From contig NZ_JABKDE010000001.1 of assembly GCF_013623835.1 (NCBI RefSeq), positions 434,001 through 498,000 of the forward strand: DNA of 64,000 nt, written 5' to 3'. This DNA comes from Brevibacterium oceani (lineage in GTDB: Bacteria > Actinomycetota > Actinomycetes > Actinomycetales > Brevibacteriaceae). Within the stretch, counting starts at the first letter, position 1. Each line of letters opens with the position of its first letter. The notes below the pieces were generated by a model, which searched no databases, was not told the origin of the DNA, and saw only the letters and a list, made by a program, of their open reading frames with translations. This document shows positions 1 through 9,825 of this stretch, in pieces. Made by a program: the position numbers and the translations under genes.

Positions 1-23
1 ACCCTCTGCAAAGGACGACACGA

Positions 24-2675
24 GTGACCACTGGACGCAACTCAGCAGATCGATACATCAGCAAGGGACGCGAGCTGATCAAACCCGTGGTCCACGGAGT
101 CGCCCGACGGGCACTTCCCGTGGTGGAAAGGGCCTCCGGCACGAAATACGTGCGCGAACGTGCCGCTGGAGGCAAAGGCGGCAAGAAGTCGGCCGCCGAG
201 GCGCAGAAGAACGCAGCCGCAACCGCCCGGGCTTATCGGAAGCTTGCCGTCGGGCTGAGAGGCGGATCTGCCGAAGACATCGATGGCTGGAACGTCGCAC
301 CGTCGTCGCAGGAGGTCGCTGCCAAGGAACGGCAGCTGGCACGACTCAAGGCGCATTCGACGCTGTCCGAGTCCTTGGCCAAGGGCCAGCCCTTCGGCCC
401 CTCGAACATCGAGGCTGCGCGAGCGCTCATCGCCGCCGGCTTCCAATCCGAAGTCGTGTCCATCGGACTCAACCTGTGCGCCCAGCCTCACCACGAGGAG
501 GTCGGCAGAGCACTTCTGGGAATGGCGTACCAGCGTTCCTCTGAGCCTGCCGTGGCCTGGGCGGAATTCGCGCAGGTCGACGATCGGGATCTCATCGTCG
601 CGGCCGCCGAAGAGTACTACCCCACGGCCATCGACTCCCGGGGACGTGAGGCCCTGCCGCTGCTGGAGCGATCGAACGAGTCCGAAGAGACGCAGCGGTG
701 GAGCCAGAAAGCCGTGCTGCGCACCGCGGAGTCTGCCTTCTGCATCGATGCCTTCGACCACGTCCGCACCCTTGTCGATTCACGTCTGAAGCAGGACGAC
801 CTCGACGAGGCGGTGCGCTACGAACTCACCCGCATGCTCGACTGGCTGCCCGGCGGCAAACACCTCGAACCACTTCCCACGAGCGCAGGCACACGCAATT
901 TCGGCGTGCTCAGCTACGATCAGCCGGGCATCCGCTCCCGCAACATCGGCGACTACATCCAGACGATCGCCTCGATCGGTCACCTCCTCCGCTACGAGAA
1001 CCTCACGTTCTCCGGTGACAAAGGACTGACCACGCTCTTCGCGAAGCTCCGCGGGTCCGTCAAAGAAGAACGGAAGTACCCAGGCCCCGAAGCCGAGCTC
1101 AACCTCGTCGAGGTCTACCGCGACGGCAATGTCTACCAGGAGATCCCCGAAGACACCTGGTACATCGCCTTCGGCTGGTACATGCACGACATCTTCGGAA
1201 AATCATTCAACATTCCGTTCCACCCGAACCTCCGCCCGATCCTGCTGTCGGTCTTCGTTCGATACCCGGAGATGCTCACGCCCGAAGCCATTGCCTACCT
1301 GAAGAAGTACGGTCCTGTCGGTTGCCGCGACTGGCAGTCAGTGGCACTCCTCCGCGCGGTGGGTGTCCCCGCCTTCTTCTCCGGATGTCTGACGACGACC
1401 GTCGATACGCTCTTCGCCACACCTTCGAAGGACCACCGGGCTGGCACTCTTCGAGTCGATTGGATGAAGGACGCCAAGGGGCCTAATAAGAAGCAGACGG
1501 TCACCGCCATCCGAGACAAGTCGTTTCCGGAGAACCTCGAACTCGCTCGCAACTGGGTTGCCGACTATGCGTACAAGTACAAGCAGGTACTCACGTCTCG
1601 TCTGCACGCGAACCTTCCCGCGCGATCGGTCGGCGCGGACGTCGAGTTCGAACCCAAGAACAAGTCCGATTCACGATTCGGCGGGCTGATCGGAATCAAC
1701 GAGGACGAGTTCGATGCCATTCGCAACGGCATCCTCGACAAGCTCTCCGTCCTGCTTCCCCTCATCGGCACGGGAGCGTCAGAAGACGAGATCTACAGCA
1801 AATGGGTCGAGATAACAGCCGACGATATGGCTGTCGCTGACGACTACCTGGCTACCGCACAGCTGCCAGTAGCAGACAGGGCCGCAGTTGCGGCAGCGGT
1901 TCAAGCGGCTGAGAAGCCGGCGCCGGAGAACAACGTCACGGACATCGTCGTGACGGTCGACAAGGGCGAACAAGCCCTGGTCGCGTCTGCGGTCAAGGCC
2001 ATCGATGACCACACATCGACGCGCTATCGAGTGTGGCTACCGGCGGATGCCCTCGACTCGACGCAGGTCGACGACATCGAGTCACACTTGACCAATGGCA
2101 CGATCCGCGTCCTTCCGCCGGTGACGTTCCCCGGTGTCACGGACAGCAACGATCTGGTGCAGGCTCTGCTGCCGGAGCTGTTCGCCGACCATGAGCGACT
2201 CGTCGTCATTCCCGCCGCGGCGGAGGTCAGGACCGACATCGCCGAGCTCGCGGCCACCGACCTCGGCGAGGCGCTCATCGCGGCGAAGCACGATGTAAGG
2301 AAGAACCGATCCAGCGGGCTCACCCTGATGCGTCGGACGGCCAGTGCATTCGGCGATGACCACGTCGGAGCGCTCAAATACGTCTTCGCCAGCCACGCGG
2401 GAATGAACGAAGACTTCGCTCCCTTCGACCCACAGATCGCTGTGCTCAATCCGAGCGCACTGCGCAAAGACGGCATTGCGGAACGCGTCCTCGGTCTGCT
2501 GTCCGAGGTCACCATCGGCTATGTCGATGCCCTGCAGACGGCGGTCCGTGGACGTTATGCGCATCTCGACGGCGACTGGAACGTTCGTGCGCAATGGGAG
2601 ACCTCGCCGGATCCCAAGATCGTCAACTGGCGCGGTCAGACCCGCTACTACGGTCACATGGCATTGAGACGGTGA
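24..2675 (+). CDS. Polysaccharide pyruvyl transferase fused to a GT8-like domain
   Basis: This 883-residue protein probably adds a pyruvate ketal to a cell-wall glycopolymer, with PEP as the usual donor of the family. A lysine- and alanine-rich N-terminus leads into a helical region. The pyruvyltransferase domain follows at about residues 285-570, starting near FGVLSYDQPGIRSRNIGDY and carrying the family motif SRLHANLPA. From about 640 to 870 there is a glycosyltransferase-8-like fold ending in a DALQ...LDGDWN stretch typical of GT8. Its metal-binding DxD position reads PAAAE (residues 730-734), so this half is probably not an active Mn-dependent transferase. Start: GTG at 24 with AAGGA about 8 nt upstream. 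It heads a teichoic-acid type cluster. The pyruvyltransferase assignment is good; substrate and GT8 role are inference. Confidence 0.8.
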   Translation: MTTGRNSADRYISKGRELIKPVVHGVARRALPVVERASGTKYVRERAAGGKGGKKSAAEAQKNAAATARAYRKLAVGLRGGSAEDIDGWNVAPSSQEVAAKERQLARLKAHSTLSESLAKGQPFGPSNIEAARALIAAGFQSEVVSIGLNLCAQPHHEEVGRALLGMAYQRSSEPAVAWAEFAQVDDRDLIVAAAEEYYPTAIDSRGREALPLLERSNESEETQRWSQKAVLRTAESAFCIDAFDHVRTLVDSRLKQDDLDEAVRYELTRMLDWLPGGKHLEPLPTSAGTRNFGVLSYDQPGIRSRNIGDYIQTIASIGHLLRYENLTFSGDKGLTTLFAKLRGSVKEERKYPGPEAELNLVEVYRDGNVYQEIPEDTWYIAFGWYMHDIFGKSFNIPFHPNLRPILLSVFVRYPEMLTPEAIAYLKKYGPVGCRDWQSVALLRAVGVPAFFSGCLTTTVDTLFATPSKDHRAGTLRVDWMKDAKGPNKKQTVTAIRDKSFPENLELARNWVADYAYKYKQVLTSRLHANLPARSVGADVEFEPKNKSDSRFGGLIGINEDEFDAIRNGILDKLSVLLPLIGTGASEDEIYSKWVEITADDMAVADDYLATAQLPVADRAAVAAAVQAAEKPAPENNVTDIVVTVDKGEQALVASAVKAIDDHTSTRYRVWLPADALDSTQVDDIESHLTNGTIRVLPPVTFPGVTDSNDLVQALLPELFADHERLVVIPAAAEVRTDIAELAATDLGEALIAAKHDVRKNRSSGLTLMRRTASAFGDDHVGALKYVFASHAGMNEDFAPFDPQIAVLNPSALRKDGIAERVLGLLSEVTIGYVDALQTAVRGRYAHLDGDWNVRAQWETSPDPKIVNWRGQTRYYGHMALRR

Positions 2676-2727
2676 AGAGCTCCCGGCGCCGTCCCTCCCG
2701 CCCATGAACTGAAGAAAGGCATCAGCA

Positions 2728-4605
2728 GTGAGCCTGAATGTTCGACCCAGCCGTGAGAACAACGGCAACCATGACACTGCTCGTCCTCTCGGCACAGACG
2801 CAGTGCACGTCTATAACGTCCTGTGGGGGATCCCCACATCCATGGGCGGGATGACGACCGCCGCCCTCCGACGGATTCGCAGCTTTCAGAAGTTCGGTCA
2901 TCCGCTGTCGCAGACCATCCTCACGTTCAGCCCGCGGATGGATGCCGATGAGACGAGGGCCCGTCTGATCGCTCAGGGAAAGATCAGCGACGACGTGGAG
3001 CTGGTGAACATCTGGCCGGAACTGCGCGCCAGAACCGAATCAGGTCTGACTGCGCTCAAGGGCGAATCGCTGCGGGCCCCGGTACCGCCGGAGGGCGGCG
3101 AGGTCGAGAACATCACCGCCTTCTACGATGTGTTCCGCCACCCGCGGACCGGAGCAGTCATCCGACGCAACTATCGGCGAGCGGACGGAAGCCTCCTGGT
3201 CGCTGACATCGAGGATCCGAAGCTCGGCAGACGGTTCATCCTGCATTCGCAGGACGGACGGTCGATGACGGAATGGCGGCGACCCCGAGATTTCTACAAT
3301 GCTTGGATCTCGGCGGTGGTGACGAAGGAGCCTGCCGTCGTCATCGTCGATGAGAAGAAGGTCAGCGAGTTCATCCACGAGATCTCGGACCGGGCATTCC
3401 CACTCGTCCTCTTCCTCCACGGGACCCATCTTCGCCACCCGTGGAACGGCAACCACGGTCAGATCCTGCCGCGCAGGCTGGACACGATGCGCAACCTTGA
3501 CCGTTTCGACATCGTCGGGGTGCAGACAGAACAGCAGGCCGAGGCGGTCCGAGCCTTGGGATACACCGAGGCGAACACCAGATTGCTGACGGGGGAGCTT
3601 CCCGAATCGGCAGTGCTGTCGGAGGTTCCGCGCCAGCGACCACTGAACTCGGCCGTCATGATCGCCAATCTCATCGAGCTCAAACGCATCGATCATCCGA
3701 TCCGTGCGGTGGCAGAGTTGCGGGACCGAGGAATCGACGTCTCCTTGACCGTCCTCGGTGAGGGCAGCGAACGCGGAAGGCTCGAGAAGCTCATCGCCGA
3801 CCTCGACCTCGGCGACCGCGTCAAACTGCCCGGCTATGTCACCGACGTATCGGATCGACTGCAGTCAGCGTCCTTCTCTTTGCTCACGAGCACAAGCGAG
3901 GGTCTGCCGCTGTCGATGATGGAATCCATGGGCGCCGGATGCATCCCCATCGTCTACGACATCACCTACGGCCCGCGGGACCTCATCGAGCACGGTCGCA
4001 ACGGCTTCATCACACCGTGGAGCGACATCGACGCACTGGCCGATCAGATCGCCGACTTCCTTGCATTGGACGAGAACCGCGTCGACGACATGCGCAGGGA
4101 GGCACGGAGGACTGTCGAGCGCTACCTTCCTGAAGCCGGATACCAGCGTTGGCAGGACGCGCTGGAAGAAGTGGCGGTGGCGAATCTGCCCGATGAACGG
4201 GACGAGGATTCGGCACCGGCAATCGAAGCCAAAAAGCTCACCTACGCGGCGACACCTCAGGGGTGCCGCGTCGAGATCGAACTCGACCAGATCGATCCAA
4301 TGATTGCCGAGAGTCTGCAACTTGTTGTTGCCGGACGAAAGCTCAGCACCTTCTTCGTGAGCAGCAGTACGCAGATCTCATCCCGCAGATTCGGCCGCAG
4401 AGTCGTTCTTACCTTCGACGTCGATTACGCGGGCTTCTCGGAGTCTCCTGGGGAGACTTTCGACGTGTTCTTGCGCAGGGCCCAGGGACTGTGGACGGAG
4501 AAGCGGAGGATTCAGGCACCGAAGCGGTTCCGCGCCGTTCAGGTCCAGGCCAGGGAATGGTATTCGACGAAGCACGGGAACCTGTCGGTCCGCCCACGTT
4601 CGTAA
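2728..4605 (+). CDS. Family 4 glycosyltransferase, teichoic-acid type
   Basis: A 625-residue retaining GT4 enzyme that probably decorates a polyol-phosphate wall polymer. The C-terminal Rossmann half is clear. It has a nucleotide-sugar region around VLGEGSERGRLEKLI, the EGLPLSMMESMGAG box with its paired acidic residues, and YGPRDLI, which resembles the YGPSDLI of TagE-like poly(glycerol-phosphate) glucosyltransferases. A further ~110 residues after the GT domain look like a beta-rich accessory domain. Start: GTG at 2728 preceded by GAAAGG. It lies 52 nt behind the pyruvyltransferase in the same direction and ends 15 nt before a convergent TagF-like gene. The sugar donor cannot be read from the sequence. 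Confidence 0.85.
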   Translation: MSLNVRPSRENNGNHDTARPLGTDAVHVYNVLWGIPTSMGGMTTAALRRIRSFQKFGHPLSQTILTFSPRMDADETRARLIAQGKISDDVELVNIWPELRARTESGLTALKGESLRAPVPPEGGEVENITAFYDVFRHPRTGAVIRRNYRRADGSLLVADIEDPKLGRRFILHSQDGRSMTEWRRPRDFYNAWISAVVTKEPAVVIVDEKKVSEFIHEISDRAFPLVLFLHGTHLRHPWNGNHGQILPRRLDTMRNLDRFDIVGVQTEQQAEAVRALGYTEANTRLLTGELPESAVLSEVPRQRPLNSAVMIANLIELKRIDHPIRAVAELRDRGIDVSLTVLGEGSERGRLEKLIADLDLGDRVKLPGYVTDVSDRLQSASFSLLTSTSEGLPLSMMESMGAGCIPIVYDITYGPRDLIEHGRNGFITPWSDIDALADQIADFLALDENRVDDMRREARRTVERYLPEAGYQRWQDALEEVAVANLPDERDEDSAPAIEAKKLTYAATPQGCRVEIELDQIDPMIAESLQLVVAGRKLSTFFVSSSTQISSRRFGRRVVLTFDVDYAGFSESPGETFDVFLRRAQGLWTEKRRIQAPKRFRAVQVQAREWYSTKHGNLSVRPRS

Positions 4606-4620
4606 GACAGACCCGGTACC

Positions 4621-5901
4621 TCAGTCGTCGCTGGACTCGGCGTTGGTGCTCTCTGAGTGGAACTGTCTCAGTTCGACGGAGCGATCGGCGATGAGGTGGG
4701 AAACAGCAGCGGTGAACAGTGCTGTCGACGTCCCTTTTCCACCTTCTCCGAAGTAGCGTCGCCTAAGCTCCTGCCTGGCAGGGGCGGCCGTGTCATCGGA
4801 GAACATCTCGAGCAGCATCGATTCCACTCGACCCACCGTCGTCTCATCGATGATCGGGGTGGCTCGACTGATGGGGGCCTCGGAATTGAGCTTCGCTGTA
4901 TCGGTGCGGCGGTCCGTAAGTGCCAACGGCTTGTGCGGTTCGAGGTAGAGGTAATCGAGTCCGACGCTGGAGACGTCAGTGACAAGCAGATCGACCTCGT
5001 CGAACATGGCGAGGATGTCTCCCTGCATGAGCACCTGGTGCTGCTGTGTCGGGTCGTCGATGGCTTCGTTGGCCCGGTCGATGAGTGCGAGGATGCGCGT
5101 GTTCGCCTCTGTCATGGCAGGGTCGTTGGAGGCTTCGACCCGGGGATGCGGCTTATAGACGAGCCGAGTGTTCGGGACCCTCAAGGCAGCCTCGACAATC
5201 TGGGGGCCGTAGAGGTCGACCGAGGTGTAGTTGTTCGACTCGTTCTCGCCTTCCCACGTCGGCGCGTACATGATCGTCCGTGCTGATGAAGGTTCGAGCT
5301 CCGCCGGCCTCTCGATGTCCAGTTGCGGGCGACCCACTTTGATCAGTGCGGATTCGTCGAAGTCAATGAGTGCTCTGCGGTGTCGTTCGATTGCAGCATC
5401 GCCGGCGACGAACACCTTGTCGTAGGCCTTGGCCTGATTGGACACCATGCTCAGCTTGTCCGACTCACCATGATTGATGTGGACGTGAACCATCGGGGAG
5501 AAGGCCAGTGACTGGAAGTTCGTCACACCATTGTTCACATAGAGTGCCAGCTTGAAATCGTTCGCGTGGTAGAAGGTGTGAAGAGGATCGAAGCGCCGTT
5601 TGAAGACCACGGGCAAATGAGTGGAATCGAGGGCTTGGAGCAGAGCCGACCCCTTGCGCAGGACGAGAACGACTCGGTGGTTCTTGTGGAGCTCCTCGAG
5701 CACGGGGAGCCACTGTTCGAGCTGATAGAACTTGGAGCTGCGATCACCGAAATAGACGACCACGTCACCAGTTGCATGGCTGCCATCGAACTCGTCCTCG
5801 AGCTGGTTCCAGCGTTCGGTACCGCGAATCCACTTGCTCGTGTTCTTCCAAACGCGTGACTGCACTGCGCTTCGGGCGATGGATTTTACGGGGTTCTTCA
5901 C
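4621..5901 (-). CDS. CDP-glycerol glycerophosphotransferase family protein (TagF-like)
   Basis: About 426 residues; a membrane-associated polyol-phosphate transferase of the TagB/TagF family, which moves glycerol- or ribitol-phosphate from a CDP-polyol to a growing teichoic acid. Visible family signs are the HINHGESDK segment, TIMYAPTWEGE, the LVYKPHP box and the LLVTDVSSVGLDYLYLEPHKP box. The acceptor-site histidines are in HINHG and KPHP. I chose GTG at 5899-5901 because AGGAG lies 8 nt upstream. The frame stays open 34 codons further up, but that part has basic low-complexity composition and no ribosome site. It diverges from the TagF-like gene at 6152 across ~250 bp in which I could not fix a promoter. 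Confidence 0.83.
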   Translation of the reverse strand: MKNPVKSIARSAVQSRVWKNTSKWIRGTERWNQLEDEFDGSHATGDVVVYFGDRSSKFYQLEQWLPVLEELHKNHRVVLVLRKGSALLQALDSTHLPVVFKRRFDPLHTFYHANDFKLALYVNNGVTNFQSLAFSPMVHVHINHGESDKLSMVSNQAKAYDKVFVAGDAAIERHRRALIDFDESALIKVGRPQLDIERPAELEPSSARTIMYAPTWEGENESNNYTSVDLYGPQIVEAALRVPNTRLVYKPHPRVEASNDPAMTEANTRILALIDRANEAIDDPTQQHQVLMQGDILAMFDEVDLLVTDVSSVGLDYLYLEPHKPLALTDRRTDTAKLNSEAPISRATPIIDETTVGRVESMLLEMFSDDTAAPARQELRRRYFGEGGKGTSTALFTAAVSHLIADRSVELRQFHSESTNAESSDD

Positions 5902-6151
5902 AGTTCGAACTCCTCTTGGTCTTGTAGTCTCAGAAGCAACAGGGGAAATCGCACGAGTGGCTTCGGTTCCTGCGCCAGGATATCTTCTCGACCTCGATGC
6001 CATTCACAAGACAGAGACTTCCACCTGTCAGTCGGACAGGCGTGTCGAAGAGTTTCCGGGGCTGTATCGACAACTGCTAGGCTACCAACGTTAACCGAAG
6101 GTAAATGAGAAGCGCCGGTGGCGTGTGGCCGGCGTCCGGTAAGGGGAATCT

Positions 6152-7930
6152 GTGGTAGATGAGCTGACAATTGAAGGAATCTCGTGGGAACGTGTGATTC
6201 TGTCATTTGTCGTCAGATTTCCCGGCGATGCTCCCGATTCATTCTTCCTGACGCCTAATTCTCGGCCGTATGAGGTCGAACTTCCCGTCCGAGCGGAACC
6301 GTTGGACGAGGGTCGTTATCGACTGAGCATCAATGTCACGCAGTTCAACCGCAGAGCGCAGGTTCCGAACGGAACCTACTATATTGTTGCGCGACGTGGC
6401 GAAGAGAACATTCCGGCGGCGTATCCGCTTGCAAAAGCCGATGAGCTCGGCGACGCTTCTCGAGCGTTTGTCTACAACAAGAACTTCTCCGCATACACGG
6501 TCACTTTCGGAATCTCCGATGACGAAAACGCACCGTATTTCCTCATGCGCACATACTCCTTCGGCCGCTCCGGAGCGAAGCCGTCCTCCGCTGTTGCGAA
6601 ATTGAAGTCGAAAGCAAGGAAGAAGTGGAAGTCGACGAAGCGCAAGGCGCTTCGGAGCGTCTTCGCACTTTCATCCTTCAGGCGTCCCTCCGACGGCAGC
6701 AACATCCTCTTCGCCTCTGAAGCTCGCCCAAATATGCAGGGTAACCTCAAAGCAGTTCATGACCGCATGCTCGAGCGTGGGCTCGACTCCGATTTCAATT
6801 TCGGATACTCCTTTCGCACAGGACGGACGAGCAGTCGCCAGAGTGCGTTCGCCCTGGCATGGGAGATGGGCAAGGCCAATACCATCCTCATCGATGACTA
6901 CTTCGCAATCCTCAAGGACCTCGGAAACCGCGACGAGCAGAAGATCATCCAGCTCTGGCATGCTGGCAGCGGCTTCAAGTCAGTGGGCTACAGCAGGTTC
7001 GGGCAATACGGTTCGCCGAATCTTCGCAATGCCCACCGGCTTTACTCGTATGCGATCTGCGGTTCTCAGCATTTGCGAGACGTCTACAGCGAAGCCTTTG
7101 GCATCGAGCGCGAGGCGGTCATCGCCACTGGTCTCCCACGAATCGACGGCTTCCTCAGGGAAGGGCGTGCAGAAGAAGTTCTCGTCGACTTCGAGAAGCA
7201 GTTCCCCGATGCGAAGGGCAACCGTAAGATCCTGTTCGCTCCAACATTCAGAGGTCGCGGTTCGGGGGATGCGCATTACGACTACGAACAGATCAACTTC
7301 CGCGAACTCTACGATTCCTGCGGTTCGGACACCGTCATCCTCTTCCGGCAGCATCACTTCGTCCCCGATCCGGCACCCATCCCGTCGGAGTTCGCCGACC
7401 GTCTGATCGATGTCGCGTCATATCCGGACACGAACGATTTGATGTTGATCTCCGACGTGCTCATCACTGACTATTCGTCTGTCATCTACGAATACGCATT
7501 GCTTGAGCGTCCGATGCTCTTCTTCGCCTACGACCTTGATACCTATTCGGCGACGCGTGGAATGCACAAAGACTATCGGGAGGCTACTCCGGGAAGCATT
7601 GCAACCACATTCGATCAGCTTGTCGAGTACATCCGAATGCCCGAGCTGAGCAACGAGAAGACGAAGGAGTTCGTCAAAGAGAACTTCGACTACGTGGATA
7701 CGCACAATTCAGACCGAGTCATCGACTCGTTGATTCTCAGCGAGCCTGTGACCGGATACGAGTCGGCGGACTTGGAGGCTGAGGACCAGATCTCTGAGCG
7801 TGTGGGCGAGGAGGACCCCGGAACTCCCGGTCAAGAGGACCAGCTGAACGCGCCCTCAGACGACTACGCTGGCAGCAGTGAGAAGAACGAAGAAGAGGAC
7901 GAGGAAAACCAATGGCAAACATCGCAGTAG
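6152..7930 (+). CDS. CDP-glycerol:glycerophosphate glycerophosphotransferase (TagF-like polymerase)
   Basis: 592 residues, longer than its divergent relative at 4621. It has an N-terminal ~150-residue beta-rich domain, a short lysine-rich linker, and a TagF catalytic domain at about 180-530. Motifs seen are LWHAGSGFKSVG (the WHG box), ILFAPTFRGRG, the VILFRQHHF segment and DVLITDYSSVIYEYA followed by LFFAYDLD. The last ~45 residues are a strikingly acidic, probably disordered tail. Start: GTG at 6152 with AAGGGGA upstream. The 3' end overlaps the cytidylyltransferase gene by 19 nt, so supply of the CDP-polyol and its polymerisation appear translationally coupled. The polyol used (glycerol, ribitol or mannitol) is not decided by sequence. 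Confidence 0.87.
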   Translation: MVDELTIEGISWERVILSFVVRFPGDAPDSFFLTPNSRPYEVELPVRAEPLDEGRYRLSINVTQFNRRAQVPNGTYYIVARRGEENIPAAYPLAKADELGDASRAFVYNKNFSAYTVTFGISDDENAPYFLMRTYSFGRSGAKPSSAVAKLKSKARKKWKSTKRKALRSVFALSSFRRPSDGSNILFASEARPNMQGNLKAVHDRMLERGLDSDFNFGYSFRTGRTSSRQSAFALAWEMGKANTILIDDYFAILKDLGNRDEQKIIQLWHAGSGFKSVGYSRFGQYGSPNLRNAHRLYSYAICGSQHLRDVYSEAFGIEREAVIATGLPRIDGFLREGRAEEVLVDFEKQFPDAKGNRKILFAPTFRGRGSGDAHYDYEQINFRELYDSCGSDTVILFRQHHFVPDPAPIPSEFADRLIDVASYPDTNDLMLISDVLITDYSSVIYEYALLERPMLFFAYDLDTYSATRGMHKDYREATPGSIATTFDQLVEYIRMPELSNEKTKEFVKENFDYVDTHNSDRVIDSLILSEPVTGYESADLEAEDQISERVGEEDPGTPGQEDQLNAPSDDYAGSSEKNEEEDEENQWQTSQ

Positions 7931-8634
7931 TCTTCGCTGGAGGCGTGGGTGCCCGAATGGCGCACAGCTCCCGTCCCAAGCAGTTTCTTGAAATCCACGG
8001 CCGCCCGGTGATCGTGCACACTCTCGACGTATTCGAGCAGCACCCGGAGATTGACGCGATAGCTGTGGCTATCCTGCCCCAGTACCGGGAACACCTCGAG
8101 CGACTCATCAAACGGTATGAACTGAGCAAGGTGAAATGGATCGTCGATGGTGGATCCACCGGCCAGGAATCACGACACAACGCACTCAAAGTCGTCGCCG
8201 AACACAACGACCCCGACAGCATCGTGCTCATCCACGACGGAGTTCGGCCCCTGATCGACGCTGACCTCGTGTCCCGGAATATCGAGAGCGCCCGCGAGTT
8301 CGGATCGGCGATCACCTGCACGAAGATGACAGAGACTGTGGTCGTCGAAGAGGGCGAAGGCATCAAGGAAGTCATTCCCCGCGATCCGCTGTGGACCGCC
8401 CAAGCTCCGCAGACCTTTGCGCTCAAGGATGTTCTGGCAGGTTATGACCGGGCTGTCGCGGAAGGTGAGAACGACTCCATCGATACCTGCACTCTGATGA
8501 ACGGCTTCGGTTACCAAGTGCACCGTGTGGAAGGCCCCCGGACGAACATCAAGATCACGACCGCCTCAGACTACTATGTGTGCCGTACGTTCCTCACTCT
8601 CATCGAGGACCGGGAGGCCTTCGGCGGTGAGTGA
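7912..8634 (+). CDS. IspD/TarI-family polyol-phosphate cytidylyltransferase
   Basis: 240 residues; transfers CMP from CTP to a sugar-alcohol phosphate. The nucleotide-binding loop FAGGVGARM and the PKQFLEIHGRPVIVHT segment closely resemble ribitol-5-phosphate cytidylyltransferase TarI. The later IHDGVRPLI and TDxxxx-type region (ITCTKMTETV) fit the same superfamily. MEP cytidylyltransferase IspD has the same fold, so motif alone does not separate them. The position between a TagF-like polymerase (19-nt overlap) and an SDR (8-nt overlap) argues for teichoic-acid precursor synthesis rather than isoprenoid synthesis. Start: ATG at 7912 inside the end of the previous gene. Confidence 0.85.
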   Translation: MANIAVVFAGGVGARMAHSSRPKQFLEIHGRPVIVHTLDVFEQHPEIDAIAVAILPQYREHLERLIKRYELSKVKWIVDGGSTGQESRHNALKVVAEHNDPDSIVLIHDGVRPLIDADLVSRNIESAREFGSAITCTKMTETVVVEEGEGIKEVIPRDPLWTAQAPQTFALKDVLAGYDRAVAEGENDSIDTCTLMNGFGYQVHRVEGPRTNIKITTASDYYVCRTFLTLIEDREAFGGE

Positions 8635-9736
8635 ACATGTTACCGAGATGACCGTCGGCGAAAGCTCAGACGTCGTACTGTTCGACTCTCCGGTTTTCGC
8701 CGACGATGTGCGCCGGATCGCTTCGGCGGATCTGCCGTGGGAACAATACTCTGGGTCGGAGATCCTGGTGACCGGTGCCTCGGGGATGATCCCGATGTAC
8801 GTCGTGGGTACGCTTCTGGCAGCAAACGACTTGCATGGACTCGGAATGCGTGTCTCAGGGATGGCTCGAAATGTCCCGAAAGCGAAGGCCCGATTCGGCA
8901 GTGCGCTCGACCGAGCCGACTTCACCCTCGTTGAAGGTGATGTCATCGACCACGAGTCATTCGATCGTCCCTATTCGATCGTCTTCCACGGAGCTTCGCC
9001 AGCACGACCGACTCTGCATAAGAGTTCACCTGTGACGACACTCAAGGCGAATGCTCTCGGCACCATCAACCTGCTGGATTCCCTGGTCGCTGTCGGAGGG
9101 GAGTCGTTCGTCCTTCTCTCATCCTCTGAAGTCTACGGTGCTGTCGCCAACACCGAGCTCATCAGCGAGGATGACGAGGGTACACTCCAGCACTTCGCTC
9201 CTCGTGCCAGCTATTCCGAGGGCAAACGCATCGCGGAGACTGCTTTGGCCGCCTATGCTGACGAATTCTCCGTTCGTGCGCTCAGCCTTCGCTTCGGTCA
9301 TATCTACGGTCCGGGGATGGCTCTTGACGACGGACGGGTCCAAGCGGATTTCCTCGCTGATGTCGTGCTGAATCGGAACATCCGGATGATGAGTTCCGGC
9401 GCAGCCACAAGGACGTACACGTACGTTGCCGACGCAGTCCTCGGCTTGTTCTATGCGCACCTGTGTGGTGAGGAACAGGTGTACAACGTCGCTGATCCTG
9501 GGGGGAACGTCAGCATTCGCAGACTGGCCGAGACCTTCGCCTCAGCACGACCGGACAAGAACCTGGAGCTGGATTTCGTCAATCCGGAAGACGGCCGTTC
9601 CTTCTCCCCGGTCGCCTCCCTGGGCCTCGATGCACACAGGCTCGCCGCGCTCGGGTGGAAGGCAACCACGTCATTGAACGATGGTGTATCCCGTACTGTG
9701 CGATCCTATGAGGACGGCCCGCTCATCAATCCCTGA
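8627..9736 (+). CDS. NAD(P)-dependent epimerase/dehydratase-type SDR
   Basis: 369 residues, extended short-chain dehydrogenase. The dinucleotide loop is GASGMIP near residue 50 and the catalytic pair is YSEGK (YxxxK). SSSEVYG matches the serine region of the dTDP-glucose dehydratase/UDP-sugar decarboxylase branch. The start is GTG at 8627, overlapping the cytidylyltransferase stop by 8 nt, with GGGAGG 9 nt upstream. Such tight coupling to a CDP-polyol cytidylyltransferase suggests it supplies or alters that enzyme's substrate, for example by reducing a ketose phosphate as TarJ does, although TarJ is from another family. A role in making a nucleotide sugar is equally open. SDR assignment is firm; reaction is inference. 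Confidence 0.8.
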   Translation: MSEHVTEMTVGESSDVVLFDSPVFADDVRRIASADLPWEQYSGSEILVTGASGMIPMYVVGTLLAANDLHGLGMRVSGMARNVPKAKARFGSALDRADFTLVEGDVIDHESFDRPYSIVFHGASPARPTLHKSSPVTTLKANALGTINLLDSLVAVGGESFVLLSSSEVYGAVANTELISEDDEGTLQHFAPRASYSEGKRIAETALAAYADEFSVRALSLRFGHIYGPGMALDDGRVQADFLADVVLNRNIRMMSSGAATRTYTYVADAVLGLFYAHLCGEEQVYNVADPGGNVSIRRLAETFASARPDKNLELDFVNPEDGRSFSPVASLGLDAHRLAALGWKATTSLNDGVSRTVRSYEDGPLINP

Positions 9737-9754
9737 ACGAGGCCTGACTTGAAC

Positions 9755-9770
9755 TGTCCTAATATGGACA
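9755..9770. promoter_or_regulatory. Inverted repeat ahead of the second pyruvyltransferase
   Basis: TGTCC and GGACA flank the AT-only hexamer TAATAT in the 89-bp gap before the gene at 9826. A TTGAAC at 9749-9754 could be a -35 element. This may be an operator or simply a promoter spacer; no regulator can be named. Confidence 0.3.
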
Positions 9771-9825
9771 ATTGAATATCGGCACCGACGGCAACTGCCG
9801 CGACGACGAGGAGTCCTGAACCATC

